Shown here piece after piece: positions 22,947 to 32,520 of a DNA stretch of 64,000 nucleotides. The stretch's first letter is position 1. Each line of letters begins with the position of its first letter. Origin of the DNA: Micropterix aruncella (lineage: Eukaryota > Arthropoda > Insecta > Lepidoptera > Micropterigidae); contig OX155971.1 of NCBI GenBank assembly GCA_944548615.1, positions 27,206,072 through 27,270,071 of the forward strand, in the 5' to 3' direction. A program made the position numbers and the translations under genes. The notes under the pieces were generated by a model. The model was not told the DNA's origin. It made no database searches and saw only the letters and a list, made by a program, of their open reading frames with translations.

Positions 22947-23508
22947 CAGGGTGCGGCAGTGAGGACGGACGGTTTTAAAAAAATCATAAAATAGTTATTT
23001 TTTACTCAAAAACATATTTATTGATGGAATCAGGTTCGCAAGGAAATAGCATTTGAGACAGTCAAGTGTGGAAAATCAAATAAGGCATGTGGTGGCCGAA
23101 ATCGTTGATGCAGTGCTGGAGGCGTTCTTGGAAATTCGCGTAGACTCTCTCCAACATCGGTCTTTCAACTTGGGCGACTTCCACGCGAATTGCGTGGAAT
23201 GATTTTTTCTTATGGGGACACCTCAAGGCTAGAGTATACGAGAACAAGCCCCGAACTCTGGACGCGTGGAAGTCGCCCAATTCGCGTGGAAGTCGCCCAA
23301 GTTGAAAGAGCGATGTTGGAGAGAGTCTACGCGAATTTCCAAGAACGCCTCTAGCACTCCATCAACGATTTCGATGTGATTTTCCACACTTGACTGTCTC
23401 AAATGCTATTTCCTTGCGAACCTGATTCCATGAATAAATATGTTTTTGAGTAAAAATTAACTATTTTATGATTTTTTTAAAACCGTCCGTCCTCACTGCC
23501 GCACCCTG
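22947..23508. mobile_element. Palindromic mariner/Tc1-type element made of two transposase 3' ends
   Basis: 562 bases between TA dinucleotides (22945-22946, 23509-23510), with near-perfect terminal inverted repeats starting CAGGGTGCGGCAGTGAGGAC. The inverted symmetry extends well inward. Left and right arms each carry, in opposite directions, the end of a Tc1/mariner transposase (AQVERPMLERVYANFQERL on minus at 23062-23200; its mirror at about 23290-23370 on plus). Near the middle, DFFLWGHLKARVYENKPRTL is readable on plus (about 23200-23262), a motif typical of insect mariner relatives. The catalytic Asp residues are absent, so the element is non-autonomous. Confidence 0.85.
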
Positions 23509-23550
23509 TATATACCATTTTCAATGTTAACATCATATGTAATATTATAA

Positions 23551-23568
23551 CACACACACACACACACA
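23551..23568. repeat. CA microsatellite
   Basis: A run of alternating A and C within the hAT-type element. It creates a CVCVCV artefact in the minus-strand frame. Confidence 0.8.
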
Positions 23569-23599
23569 TGTACAAAGTTAAATCGACATTATGTTCTTG

Positions 23600-23743
23600 A
23601 AATTCCACTTTAATTCTTGAAATTTTCTTAAAAGTTTTCTTTTTTGGTTTCTTGGCCATGTCATCGGGGACTTGATCTGCCGTGAACGGAACGGGATAGT
23701 GTATAGACATTATGGCAAGACCGTTGAGTTGTTCGTTCTCCAT
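23600..23743 (-). pseudogene. hAT-like transposase C-terminal fragment
   Basis: The minus-strand peptide MENEQLNGLAIMSIHYPVPF, followed by TADQVPDDMAKKPKKK, resembles the C-terminal dimerisation end of hAT-derived proteins (the ERLNGLALMSIH-type block before a basic tail). Only about 45 residues of similarity remain. The nucleotide-binding catalytic part is missing. Its position 240 bases from the right end of the hAT-type element indicates a large internal deletion. Confidence 0.55.
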
Positions 23744-23991
23744 ATAATTACTAAGTTACGTTTGTACCTTTTTCAAATATAAAAATGACCTGTTCGCGTC
23801 ACAATTTGAAGCGGGAAATATCGCCAAAGGAATTTCAGGAATTTGTGAAATTTCAGGTTCTTTATCTCAATGGAATTAATATTTTTGACAGTAAAATGTT
23901 AAACGCTTCCAAAATATTTATATTTTAATAATTTCTGGTGGGTTCGGACCCCAGGCCCTTCCTTTCCCTTGGATACGCCACTGATCTGTCC

Positions 23992-24194
23992 CATTTCTTT
24001 AAAAAATCACAGACGCACACAAATCTATTGTCATACGATAGATAGATAGACATGCCTGACGTGATGATGACCCAACAATGTCACATTTTCAGTACATGCA
24101 ACCTATGGAAATATAAACACTGAATATCTGCCACAGAGTACGTTGGCGACATCTATGAAAATTGGGCGCGAAATTCTGCAATCATCTGATATCA
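23992..24194. other. Intergenic DNA with short GATA run
   Basis: Contains GATAGATAGATAG (about 24038-24050). Nothing else is recognised. Confidence 0.4.
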
Positions 24195-24440
24195 TTATTC
24201 TGCCATCAACAAAGAGACGATTTGATGACAGGAAATTGCTTACAACTCCTAATTAATAATTCCCACTAATCATTTATTACGTTATACTAATTTAATGGCG
24301 GCGTACATGACGTCATTAATATATCTATTAGAGGCGTCATCAAGAAATTTGACGAAGGGGTGATACGCGGCGGAAATGGGTTACTTTGAGGCTTTAATTT
24401 GGGTTGCATAGTTTCGGTGGTACAGCACAAAAGAATTTAG
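24195..24440 (+). repeat. Dispersed repeat X, second half
   Basis: Similar to 25445-25605 plus 26259-26370, sharing GATGACAGGAAATTGCTTAC-like, CTAATTAATAATTC and GCGGAAATGGGT...GGTACAG blocks. It shows the arrangement before the GC-rich repeat entered the other copy. Confidence 0.6.
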
Positions 24441-24609
24441 AAAAAATGTGAATCAAATGGCTAATTTATATAATAATATAAAGAATAATTTATACATTGA
24501 AAAAAATGTATTTAAATGATTTTCAATGCAGAATCTGCCTAACTAGATCGTAGACTGTGCTAAGATGTATTCCATTAATAGCGATGATTTGTTGATATGC
24601 GAGCATTAA

Positions 24610-24970
24610 TCTATACTAATATTATAAAGAGGTAAAGTTTGTGAGTTTGTGAGGTTGTAGGGAGTAATCTCTGGATCTACTGAACCGATTTTGAAAATTC
24701 CTTCAGAAATAGAAAGCCACGTTATTTGTGAGTATCATAGGCTATATATTAATCCGAAAATTGAAAAGGCTTTTTCGCGGTGGTCGAATTTGCATAGTAA
24801 GTCGGAGAAAAAACGGTCGAATGAAAACGTTTCTTACGAACTTTGCCTTAATTGTGTGCATAAAGCCATGCTTGCCAGTAATTGTAAGAATACTTCCAAT
24901 CCCGTCATAGACGAGAAACCGCATCAAAGGAAACACACGCAAGACAAGACGAAGTCGCTAGAAAAATAAT
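24610..24970 (+). repeat. Dispersed lepidopteran-type repeat, sense copy
   Basis: Starts TCTATACTAATATTATAAAG, then AGGTAAAGTTTGTGAG and ATCTCTGGATCTACTGAACC. Related to the antisense copy at 15345-15605. Short open frames through it (24691-24969) are not shared between copies and are not supported as genes. Confidence 0.6.
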
Positions 24971-25164
24971 TGCGTGAAAAGTTCTCGGTGAAAACATTTT
25001 ATAACTTAGAAAAGCTGCCCAAAAATGAGTCCCTATGTTAGCCGACAACTTTTTACTTTTAAGGAACGTCAATTTTATAAACATCCTTATAGGGTATTTA
25101 TTAATTGGTATCAAAACAACTTTATTTTGCACTATTTATTATATAGAAATACAATTTTATATTA

Positions 25165-26440
25165 TTCATGTATTGTAAGCACGCCACAAGAATCACAATA
25201 TTGAAATAAACCTATTTCTATACTATTCTCTGAACGCTCCACAATAACAATAACACGGGAATTGTGCCAATAACGAGCTCATTGTAGGAGTGTTTTTGGC
25301 GGATCTCGTTAATTTTGTTTCGCGCAATAAAATGAAATAGGATTGTGCTTCCCCACAAAGGTATGGAGTTCCTTTTGTTGCAATATAAACAGCTTAATAG
25401 TAAAAGGCACTCACGATGCTTTCCACTATACATAATTACATATAATTCTATTGCCAGTAATGACAACAAACAGAGGATTTGGTGACAGGAAATTGCATAC
25501 TAAGTCTAATTAATAATTCTCACTGATCAACAGTCGAAATGAACACGTTTAATAATTCAACGCCCGCGTACACAACACCATTAAATTATGCATTAAGTAT
25601 TAGTAGGGTGGTGTTGACTACAAAGGGCGAATCCGTCACCCCAGGCTGATATAACGATATGTGATCATTCTTTCAGCCGTGGGATGAACGTAGAAGATTT
25701 AGAGACAAGACAATCTACTGTCTAGCTCTGCTAACAAGGCCGTTAGAGGCCAACGCCTTACGGAGAGGCACCAGGAAAGGTAACCATCGGGCAGCCTCGC
25801 CCCCTAAATACCAGTTTTAGAAGGATATCTCAGTCTGGTATCAACCTTTAGGATACCTCCGTCCGCCCGATTGGCCATAGGTTCGAAGTCACTTGCGCGA
25901 CCTCTACCTGCCGTATGTTCAGCGGTGATTCGGTTTGATTCTATCGCGGACCAAAGGCATCTTTTTCCTGGCTCTGAATTCAGGATCAGGTAGCCTAATG
26001 GTCATTTCAAGAGTGATTAACAACAGCTCAACATCCACCCCCGCTGCTTAGGAGACAATATATTTTCATAGTCTACAGACTCCTTCAGCAATTAGTCAGA
26101 GTGCACAACTGATTGGCGTCGCCGAACGGTGCGCAAACCGTTCAGTAGCGGCGTGATGCAATCCCACTAGAAGAAACCGGTCCACCAGCCGTGAGGCCTA
26201 AGACCCGAGATTCTTGCCCGGGGTAGCCTTCCGCACGTGGAGGCAAAAGTATTATTGAGTAGTTTATCGATGGGTTGACATGCGGCAGAAATGGGTCACA
26301 TTTCAGTTATAACTTGGGCTACATACCTCGATTGGTACAGACTAAAAGAATTTCGAAGTTATCTTTCATTTCCGACCCCATTTGGTGAAACATAGTAACC
26401 GAGGCTACGTCACCGTGACACCTCACTTAAATGGCATTTT
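25165..26440 (+). repeat. Dispersed repeat X, longest copy, split by GC-rich repeat
   Basis: Left part 25165-25605 matches 18604-18913 and then 24195-24300. The right part from 26259 matches 24345-24440. The intervening 25606-26258 is repeat G. No coding content is visible; class unknown. Confidence 0.6.
25606..26258 (+). repeat. GC-rich dispersed repeat G, inserted in repeat X
   Basis: About 650 bases, G+C-rich against an A+T-rich background. Begins near GGGTGGTGTTGACTAC, has GCGAATCCGTCACCCCAGGC and ends near CCGCACGTGGAGGCAAAAG. Collinear with 54893-55638 through many diverged blocks (for example GCGGACCAA...GGCTCTGAA and AATGGTCA.TTCAAGAG). I cannot assign it to a known element class. 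Confidence 0.65.
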
Positions 26441-26510
26441 TTGTACAACTCAATTTAGAAATAACTACAGATATAGTTCTTGTCATAAATTTAACTTTTA
26501 AGGATGATAT

Positions 26511-27114
26511 TGTAACGGCCCTTAAGTACCGTCACATGCAATCAACAAATGCATTGATTTCCAGTGAAATACACTGACACAAATTCAGCTATTTTGCTAC
26601 CTCATGCAGCGATGAATCAGCACGATGAAACAATACTTTTACTCGGAATATTTTGGATTGCATCATTTATCGGCCTATATAAACCGGCGAAAAAGCAACC
26701 AAAGTATCATTCCTCGATTCATCACCTCCCCCAAGATTGCTACGGCATACTCGGTACCCCTCTCACGAGGTCGCTCAACGAGTCCAGCTGCTTGGTTTCC
26801 TTTTCCGACCTTTTCCAGTCGAGAAGCATCAGTCTGCATTCCCACAGACTCGATTAGTGCCCAGTACGAGATACTAGGAGCAAAAGTAAAATCCTTATCC
26901 TCACATCCTCGTAAACTCATCCATTCCGCGAGTCATTTCGCCCGCGTCAATATTACATATTCGGGAAGCGTTACAACTAGCAATATTGAACTCTCAATCA
27001 ATTCAATCAATACCTTCTGATTCACTTAAAATCGCCTTTTAATACGGAGATAACCCGCAAGTTGGCACCACCACCTCACACCGAATAACGTCTAGTGAGG
27101 GGTGGTCCCTCACA
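26511..27114 (+). mobile_element. Solo LTR (Ty3-type), 604 bp
   Basis: Starts TGTAACGGCC, ends GTCCCTCACA, with 4-bp duplication ATAT (26507-26510 and 27115-27118). It has a TATA motif GGCCTATATAAACC (about 26678) and shares ATCATTCCTCGA and the CACCACCTCACACCGAA block with the LTR at 27790. No coding interior remains. Confidence 0.82.
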
Positions 27115-27480
27115 ATATTTTAACAATGAAATTACAAACTAAAATATGATATATTTATTTATTGTACTTTTTCAAAATGGCACATATTTAGTTACTCACA
27201 AATCAGTATTTTCAAGAAGTTTAAAAATGTTATAATTTCTTTTAGAAAACATTACTTCTACATACAGTTATTATGTTTTTCAGACCTATTACAATGACAA
27301 AAAATACTTTAACATAACAATTGATAATAACAGTTGACTATAAAACAATCGACAATAACAGTTGACAATTAAATAATAGTCAATTTAATAAAAATATTAA
27401 ATTAAATTACGATGCTATTTTTATATATTTGAAAGTTGCTGATATATTTATTCGCGCGGTACCACGGTGTCACAATCTCG
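27115..27480. other. A+T-rich DNA with short AACAGTTGAC repeats
   Basis: Holds several copies of a TTGA(T/C)AATAACAG-like motif at about 27310-27375. Otherwise nothing is recognised. Confidence 0.4.
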
Positions 27481-27740
27481 TCAAGTAAAGAATATAGGGC
27501 TGTGGAGGAAAGTTTGATAATTTCATTCCTTGAATCATCGCAGTCACAGTGACCTTAAGCCCTGAGAATGAAGATTTTTTCCCATATACCAGCACGCGCT
27601 ATCGTGAAAAGTCATCATCGGCTATGCGCGCGACTTTTCTCATATCGCAAATGAGTTTGTTCATATTACGCGCACGTATCTCGGCCCTTTTGGTTGTGTA
27701 AGGCCTGGTCGGGGTTTATAAGTGGCACTTGATACTTTGG
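27480..27740 (-). repeat. Dispersed repeat with orphan coding tail, copy 1
   Basis: Nucleotide-similar to 38570-38870. On the minus strand both keep an open segment ending at the same stop (here 27599-27601), read back to about 27715. 32 of 38 residues are identical, including the block AEIRARNMNKLICDMRKVAR. Only three codon differences are silent, so there is no sign of selection. The family is not recognised. Confidence 0.5.
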
Positions 27741-27789
27741 GACTATGATGCTAAGGTTGAGGCTAATTGATTTTGATGATTTGTACGCT

Positions 27790-28465
27790 TGTAACGGATC
27801 TTAAGTCCATAACATGCGATCAATAAATGCATCGATTTCCAGCGAAATCTACTGACACAATTCAGCTATTATTTGACTCGTGCAGCGGTGAATCAGCACG
27901 ATGAAACAATACTTTTACTCGGAATATTTCGAATTGCATCATTTCACGGCCTATATAAACCGGCGAAAAAGCAACCAAATTATCATTCCTCGAGTGGTCA
28001 TGTCTCCAGATAGCGACGGCACACTTCGGTGTCCCAGCTTCTCGGTCACATATCATTCCCCGAGTGATCACCTTCCCCCAAGGTTGCGACGGCATTCGGC
28101 ACTCTCTCTCTCTCACGAGTTAGGTCAACGAATCCGGCTCCTTGGTTTCCTTTCCTCATTCTCCCTGAGTCTCGAAGCATCAGTCTGTAATCCCGTGCCC
28201 GAGTCGAGCCGTGCCCAGTACAAGATACTAGGAGCAGACGCACAATCCTCATCCGTATATCCTCGTAACCGCAGTCGCGCATCTATACACTCGCGTCAAC
28301 GTAAACTATTCGGCAAGCGTTATAACTGGCAATATTCAAACCTTCGAATCAATAAATTCCTTCTATTTCATTCAAAACCGCCTTATAAAACGGAGATAAC
28401 TCGTAAGTTGATACCACCACCTCACACCGAACAATTTGGAGTCTTGTGAGGGGTGGTCCCTCACT
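27790..28465 (+). mobile_element. Solo LTR (Ty3-type), 676 bp
   Basis: Starts TGTAACGGATC and ends GTCCCTCACT (last base changed from the usual A). Perfect 4-bp duplication CGCT lies at 27786-27789 and 28466-28469. The TATA motif is GGCCTATATAAACC (about 27950). Same family as 26511-27114. An open frame across it (27901-28449) is LTR sequence and not a supported gene. Confidence 0.82.
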
Positions 28466-28539
28466 CGCTGAAAGGCTAATTTACATAGCTCGCTGACAGC
28501 CTCGTAAGTTCCACCATTTCATCACCAAATTCACCGGCA

Positions 28540-28740
28540 TTGGCTACAAAATCCAACGTCATCAATATTGGCGAACTAAACATGATTGATAAACGCAGCC
28601 TCAAGGAGACGATTATATCGTACATTGGTGATGAATTATCAGTTAAGTTAAAAAAAAAACAAAATGAGGACACTGTAAAAACAACCGAGTTTTTCTGGAA
28701 TCGTTATGATTTCACGGTAGAAAAAATCGACGTTATATAG
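28540..28740 (+). CDS. Short open frame, product unknown
   Basis: 66 codons starting MATKSNVINIGELNMIDKRS and ending EFFWNRYDFTVEKIDVI. Composition is protein-like (charged, lysine-rich), and the frame is open upstream without a clear start. I recognise no family. It may be a 3' exon or a processed fragment. There is no polyadenylation signal or splice site close enough to decide. Treat it as a weak candidate. Confidence 0.2.
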   Translation: MATKSNVINIGELNMIDKRSLKETIISYIGDELSVKLKKKQNEDTVKTTEFFWNRYDFTVEKIDVI

Positions 28741-28929
28741 AAAAAATGCGAAAAAACGCTAAAAATGTAATTATTAAAAACATAACTATTATGATAGTTA
28801 ACATGGTTGTAATATTATATTCAATATTACCTACATACAAAGAATCAAAATATACTAATGTGATTTAAGAGTCAGGGAGAATAATATATAAAAATAGAAA
28901 TGCAAATTCTATGTAGAATAATCAAAGAA
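28741..28929. other. A+T-rich DNA, nothing recognised
   Basis: Between the short frame and the LINE 3' end. No feature is supported. Confidence 0.4.
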
Positions 28930-29665
28930 AATTTATTTTATTGTCAATCCAGCAATATGCCTTCGTATTTATTTAAAAATGAATAGATGTATAATAAATT
29001 ATGTATATGAAAATTAGAATTTCAGCTAACATAATACCATTATGTTTAAAACTTTACATATTTCATTAATAATCAACATGGACAATAAACACAGAATTTT
29101 CAAACTCCATGGCGGACTTTTCAAACAAATTGGGTTTCTTACCAAATTATTTATAATTATCTTTTTAAATTGGTCCTCTCCAAGGCTTTTTATTTGCTCT
29201 GGAATCTTATTATAGTAGGACAAATTTTAGTGAATAAAACTGTATCGCACTTTGCTAAGTCGCTGTCGGGTTATGTGGAGATTGTATTTATTCCTCGTAT
29301 CGTGATGATGAAAATCAGTATTCACCGGAACTTCTGTTAGGTGTCTACGAGCGTACATAATATTTTGGTAGATGTAGGAAGAAAATAGAGTCTTGATTCC
29401 TGATTCTACGAACAGCGGCTTAGATACAAGAACTTCTTGGAGAGACTCTATATAAACTGCGTACCGCTCTTTTCTGGAGCAGAAAAAATATTTTTGAATT
29501 TGGTGCTATTCCCCAAAACAGAAGGCCATACGTTATTAAGGAGTGTAAATATGCAAAATAAACGGATTTAGCTGCTTCAAAACCGCATAAACTTCTTATC
29601 TTTCTAATGGCGAATATGGCACTGCACATTTTTTTACATGATCTGACTGCGCCGACCATATTTCA
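28930..29665 (-). mobile_element. 5'-truncated LINE (CR1/Jockey group), antisense
   Basis: Minus-strand frames at 29420-29659 and 29026-29223 belong to one broken LINE C-terminus: IRSLCGFEAAKSVYFAYLHS, a TYGLLFWG block, then after a frame change YYNKIPEQIKSL. It is closely related in protein to the LINEs at 41248-41980 and 43362-43892. RT catalytic blocks are missing. Confidence 0.8.
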
Positions 29666-30064
29666 CGGGCGCTGAATAGGTATTTAACGCTTCGCTTCAG
29701 TCGCCGGGACAAAATGCCGCGCCGAATATCGTTGCTTAAACAAAAGTACCGTGTAAGTCAAAATTAACTATTTTTCAAGAGAAGCAAAAAACTAATATTT
29801 TTTTAACAATTTCGTCTTATATTATATTTATATTTAACTATATAACAGTAATTAAGATAAACTGTGTCGTCATCATTTAAATACAGCTCTCTGATTGTGC
29901 AATTTCAACGCGGTTATGAGTTTAGGGGTCCGTCCACATATTACGTAATCACGTATTTGGGATTTTCAGGGGTTCCCCCATGTCAACAGACGTAATCAGC
30001 GGCCGGACCCCCCCGAATTTGCGGAAAATGTAAAGAATTGTGAACTCAGCGTTTGTAAGGGGCA
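29666..30064. other. Intergenic DNA with a MITE-like GGGTCCGTCC motif
   Basis: GGGGTCCGTCCACATATTAC (about 29926) and a CCGGACCCCCCC stretch (about 30003) resemble ends of a short palindromic element seen in insects. The copy is too short to prove. Nothing else is recognised. Confidence 0.35.
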
Positions 30065-30357
30065 CGATCAAGCATGCTTGTCAAGCATCGCGTCGCGGGC
30101 TAGGTAGGGGATCGTAAACCGCAGGAAATATGCAAATATTTTTTTTTATATTTACGAAAAATGCCTAATTTTGTAGTTTTATACCAGGGAGTCACGTCAT
30201 TCATCAATCAATTACGTCAATTACGACAAGACTCCCTAGTATAAACTACAAAATTATGCATTTTTGGTAAATATTACAAAAAAATATTTGCATATTTCCT
30301 GCTGTTTACTATCCCCTCCCTGCCCGCGACGCGAAGCTTTTCAAGCATGCTTGATCG
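30065..30357. mobile_element. Palindromic MITE, copy 2
   Basis: 293-bp imperfect palindrome with ends CGATCAAGCATGCTTG on each strand, centre near 30212. Its interior is shared with 18914-19234 (GGAAATATGCAAATATTT and ACCGCAGGAAATATGC blocks). No coding capacity. Confidence 0.82.
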
Positions 30358-31735
30358 TCTATACGGTTAAGTGGTAAGTGGAAAAAAACATTTTAGAATG
30401 CTTTTAAAAAAGTACTTTCATTAATAATTATTAATTCAAAGTAATTACAAAAACTCAAACTGTTCTCCACTCCTCGTTGGCCCGCCGTTGATCATCCGGT
30501 CCCGAGAGGAGGGAAAACGCTTTGACGTATGTAATGAAAAACTCCACGTGTAAATCCGCCATAGTTGGCACAACCATTGTTCCGCCATAGTTGGCCATAG
30601 TTGTGTAAATCCGCCATAGTTGGCCATAGTTGGCGAACGAGGTAGAGTAATAAGTTAGAGTGGAATATAAAACAAACGATCGTCGATAAAAACTACCTGT
30701 CGGACTTATACTCGTCCGAATAAATTTGAATACATTTCGTGCGGTGTTAGTTTCAGTTGCTTTAACTTTGGTGGGTAGTTTGCGAAAAAGTGTCAACCGT
30801 TCATTTCACGTATTGCCGTTCTATTACCGTTCTAGCGTATTGCCCTGTCTCGTTCACACGGACTGATTTCCGATTTAGGTTCAAGAAGAAACGCAATCCA
30901 GCACAATATCAGAGTAAACATTTTTTTTGACAATATCAACCTCAATCGAAAACACTATTTGTATTGGTAAAATTAGATAGTTAATAAAAGTAACTGAATT
31001 AAGCACCTAAAATCTTTGTTGCAAATATACAGGTTAAGTGTGTACTGGAACACTTTTAAAATATATATATATATATACAACTAACTTACCGCAAAATCAT
31101 TGCACGGCAAAATATTTTGTCGTGGAAATACTTTTCTAATGCTCGAGCTGATATTAGTAATTTCTAATATCACATTGTTGGAAGCTGATATTAGATAATA
31201 ATTTCTAATATCACATTGTTCGAAGATTCCTAGGAACGAAATGTACAGTGATAGAAAGGTAATTTTTGCTTTGTAACGTATTATCACTTAGATCCTACGA
31301 TTTTTATACCTGGGTGAGCGAGTCTTGCTCAGCGCAGTGCAGAGCACTCGCACGTACAATAGAAGCCAGAAGTCGTTTGTTTTGAAAGTTAGCGCCACAA
31401 TTCAATTTATGATATTCACCTAATTTTACGCATTCCCATTGTTACTAAAACATGTAATGCTCATTTAGATGAAACAAAAGTTATAAGTAGGTCAGCTCGG
31501 GTTCTTACACGAGCTAACCTAATTACAACTTTCGACAACAGAAAAAAATAGGTTGTGTCACCCCAAGACTTTCCTGTCAAGTAGCCAGGAACTTAATTTA
31601 TCTGAATATTAATTTCATAAATCCTACCACCACACTTCCCCTAACCTAGCGCCACCCTTTAACCCCCCCCCCCCCCCCGATGATGATGATGTATCGACAC
31701 TGAAATCGAAAACTATCGAAAACGAAATCGGAACT
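30358..31735. other. Intergenic DNA with small repeats
   Basis: Contains a cluster of CCGCCATAGTTGG repeats (30555-30640). A segment at about 30660-30800 is similar to 53960-54120 (GTCGGACTTATA..CGTCCGAATAA and AAGTGNCAACCGTTCATTT). There is also an ATATAT run (31063-31077), a duplicated AATTTCTAATATCACATTGTT pair (31160-31220) and a run of 16 C (31663-31678). No gene is supported. Confidence 0.45.
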
Positions 31736-31854
31736 CGTATACAAAATTTTGGGTTACTGCTGTTGACCGTTGAGGATTTCCCTCATCGGGAGCCGACCCA
31801 GGGTACATCAGCCATGTCATGGTGGAACTTGGAAGAGGCTATCATAATTGAATG
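31736..31854 (+). repeat. Satellite unit S1 (about 119 bp)
   Basis: First unit of a short array, running from CGTATACAAAATTTTGGG to CTATCATAATTGAATG. It is cut at AATG by the LINE at 31855. Other units are at 35839-36065 and 37043-37350. Confidence 0.8.
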
Positions 31855-32096
31855 ATACAAATGGCGAAACCTTAACTCTTTTTGACATTAGTTATACTGG
31901 TAAAACAAATGCACCGGTTTTTATTTCTGATGATTTGACTAAACGCTCAAGAGAACTACTATGGAACGCAAAAAGAATTGCCAAAGAAAAATCATTTAAA
32001 TACTGTTGGGTAAGTGCTGGGAGGATTTATTTAAGAAAAGGGGAAGGCGATAAACCAATCCTCATTAAAAATAATGCCTCTTTTTTAGATCTATAA
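31855..32096 (+). pseudogene. LINE ORF1 C-terminal fragment
   Basis: About 80 codons to TAA at 32094-32096. The peptide contains VFISDDLTKRSRELLWNAKR and KYCWVSAGRIYLRKGEG, matching the C-terminal domain of insect LINE ORF1 proteins (the pattern W-x-G-x-I-x-L/V-R-K, as in baculovirus FP-like domains). The nucleic-acid-binding N-terminal part is lost by 5' truncation. The ATG at 31848 is satellite/target DNA, not the original start. Confidence 0.6.
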
Positions 32097-32520
32097 TTTC
32101 AGTTATTTTATCTAGATGTCCGCTTTTATCTTTAACTACTTATGGTTTAAACAAATTAACCCTTAATATTATATTAGTCTACACTTATTATGATTATTTG
32201 GAATTTAAGTTTAAATTTAATTATATTATAGATTTTATTATTTTTTATTTTTTAATTTTTAAAATTAGTAATGTATATATTATTCTATTTTTTAGCACAC
32301 AAGTATTGCCGCAGTTTGGCATTGTCAGAGATATTTTGAATATTAGTTTAATCTTAACGACTATTTTAAAAACTACCTACTTATATTCATACCCTACATC
32401 GAAAATATTCTTGATCTGCATTGGTTGTGATATGATATCGCTCTACAAACTAACTAAAAGTCTTAACAAAATGTTGCTAAAACTGCTTATCAAAACTATA
32501 ATGATTACTGTTGTATTGCA
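32097..32520. other. LINE inter-ORF region
   Basis: A+T-rich 424 bases between ORF1 and ORF2 of the LINE. A hydrophobic-looking short frame here (from 32198) is explained by base composition. Confidence 0.4.

Larger units (their letters stand above)
21138..23983 (-). mobile_element. Degraded hAT-type DNA transposon with nested insertions
   Basis: The left end CAGTGACGTAGCCAGG pairs with the right end read backwards (CAGTGGCGTATCCAAG), 13 of 16 positions. Flanks are 8 bp and nearly identical: ATCGGTCC (21130-21137) and ATCTGTCC (23984-23991). Eight-base duplications and CAGTG-type ends are hallmarks of hAT elements. A short remnant of a hAT-like transposase C-terminus lies on the minus strand (23600-23743). 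Two LINE pieces (21196-22025, 22342-22631) and a mariner relative (22947-23508) are inserted within it. Removing these leaves about 1.1 kb, so the element was internally deleted before or during decay. Confidence 0.7.

Noticed and set aside
27901..28449. 182-codon frame
   Set aside because: Lies wholly inside a solo LTR. The related LTR at 26511 has a differently broken frame.
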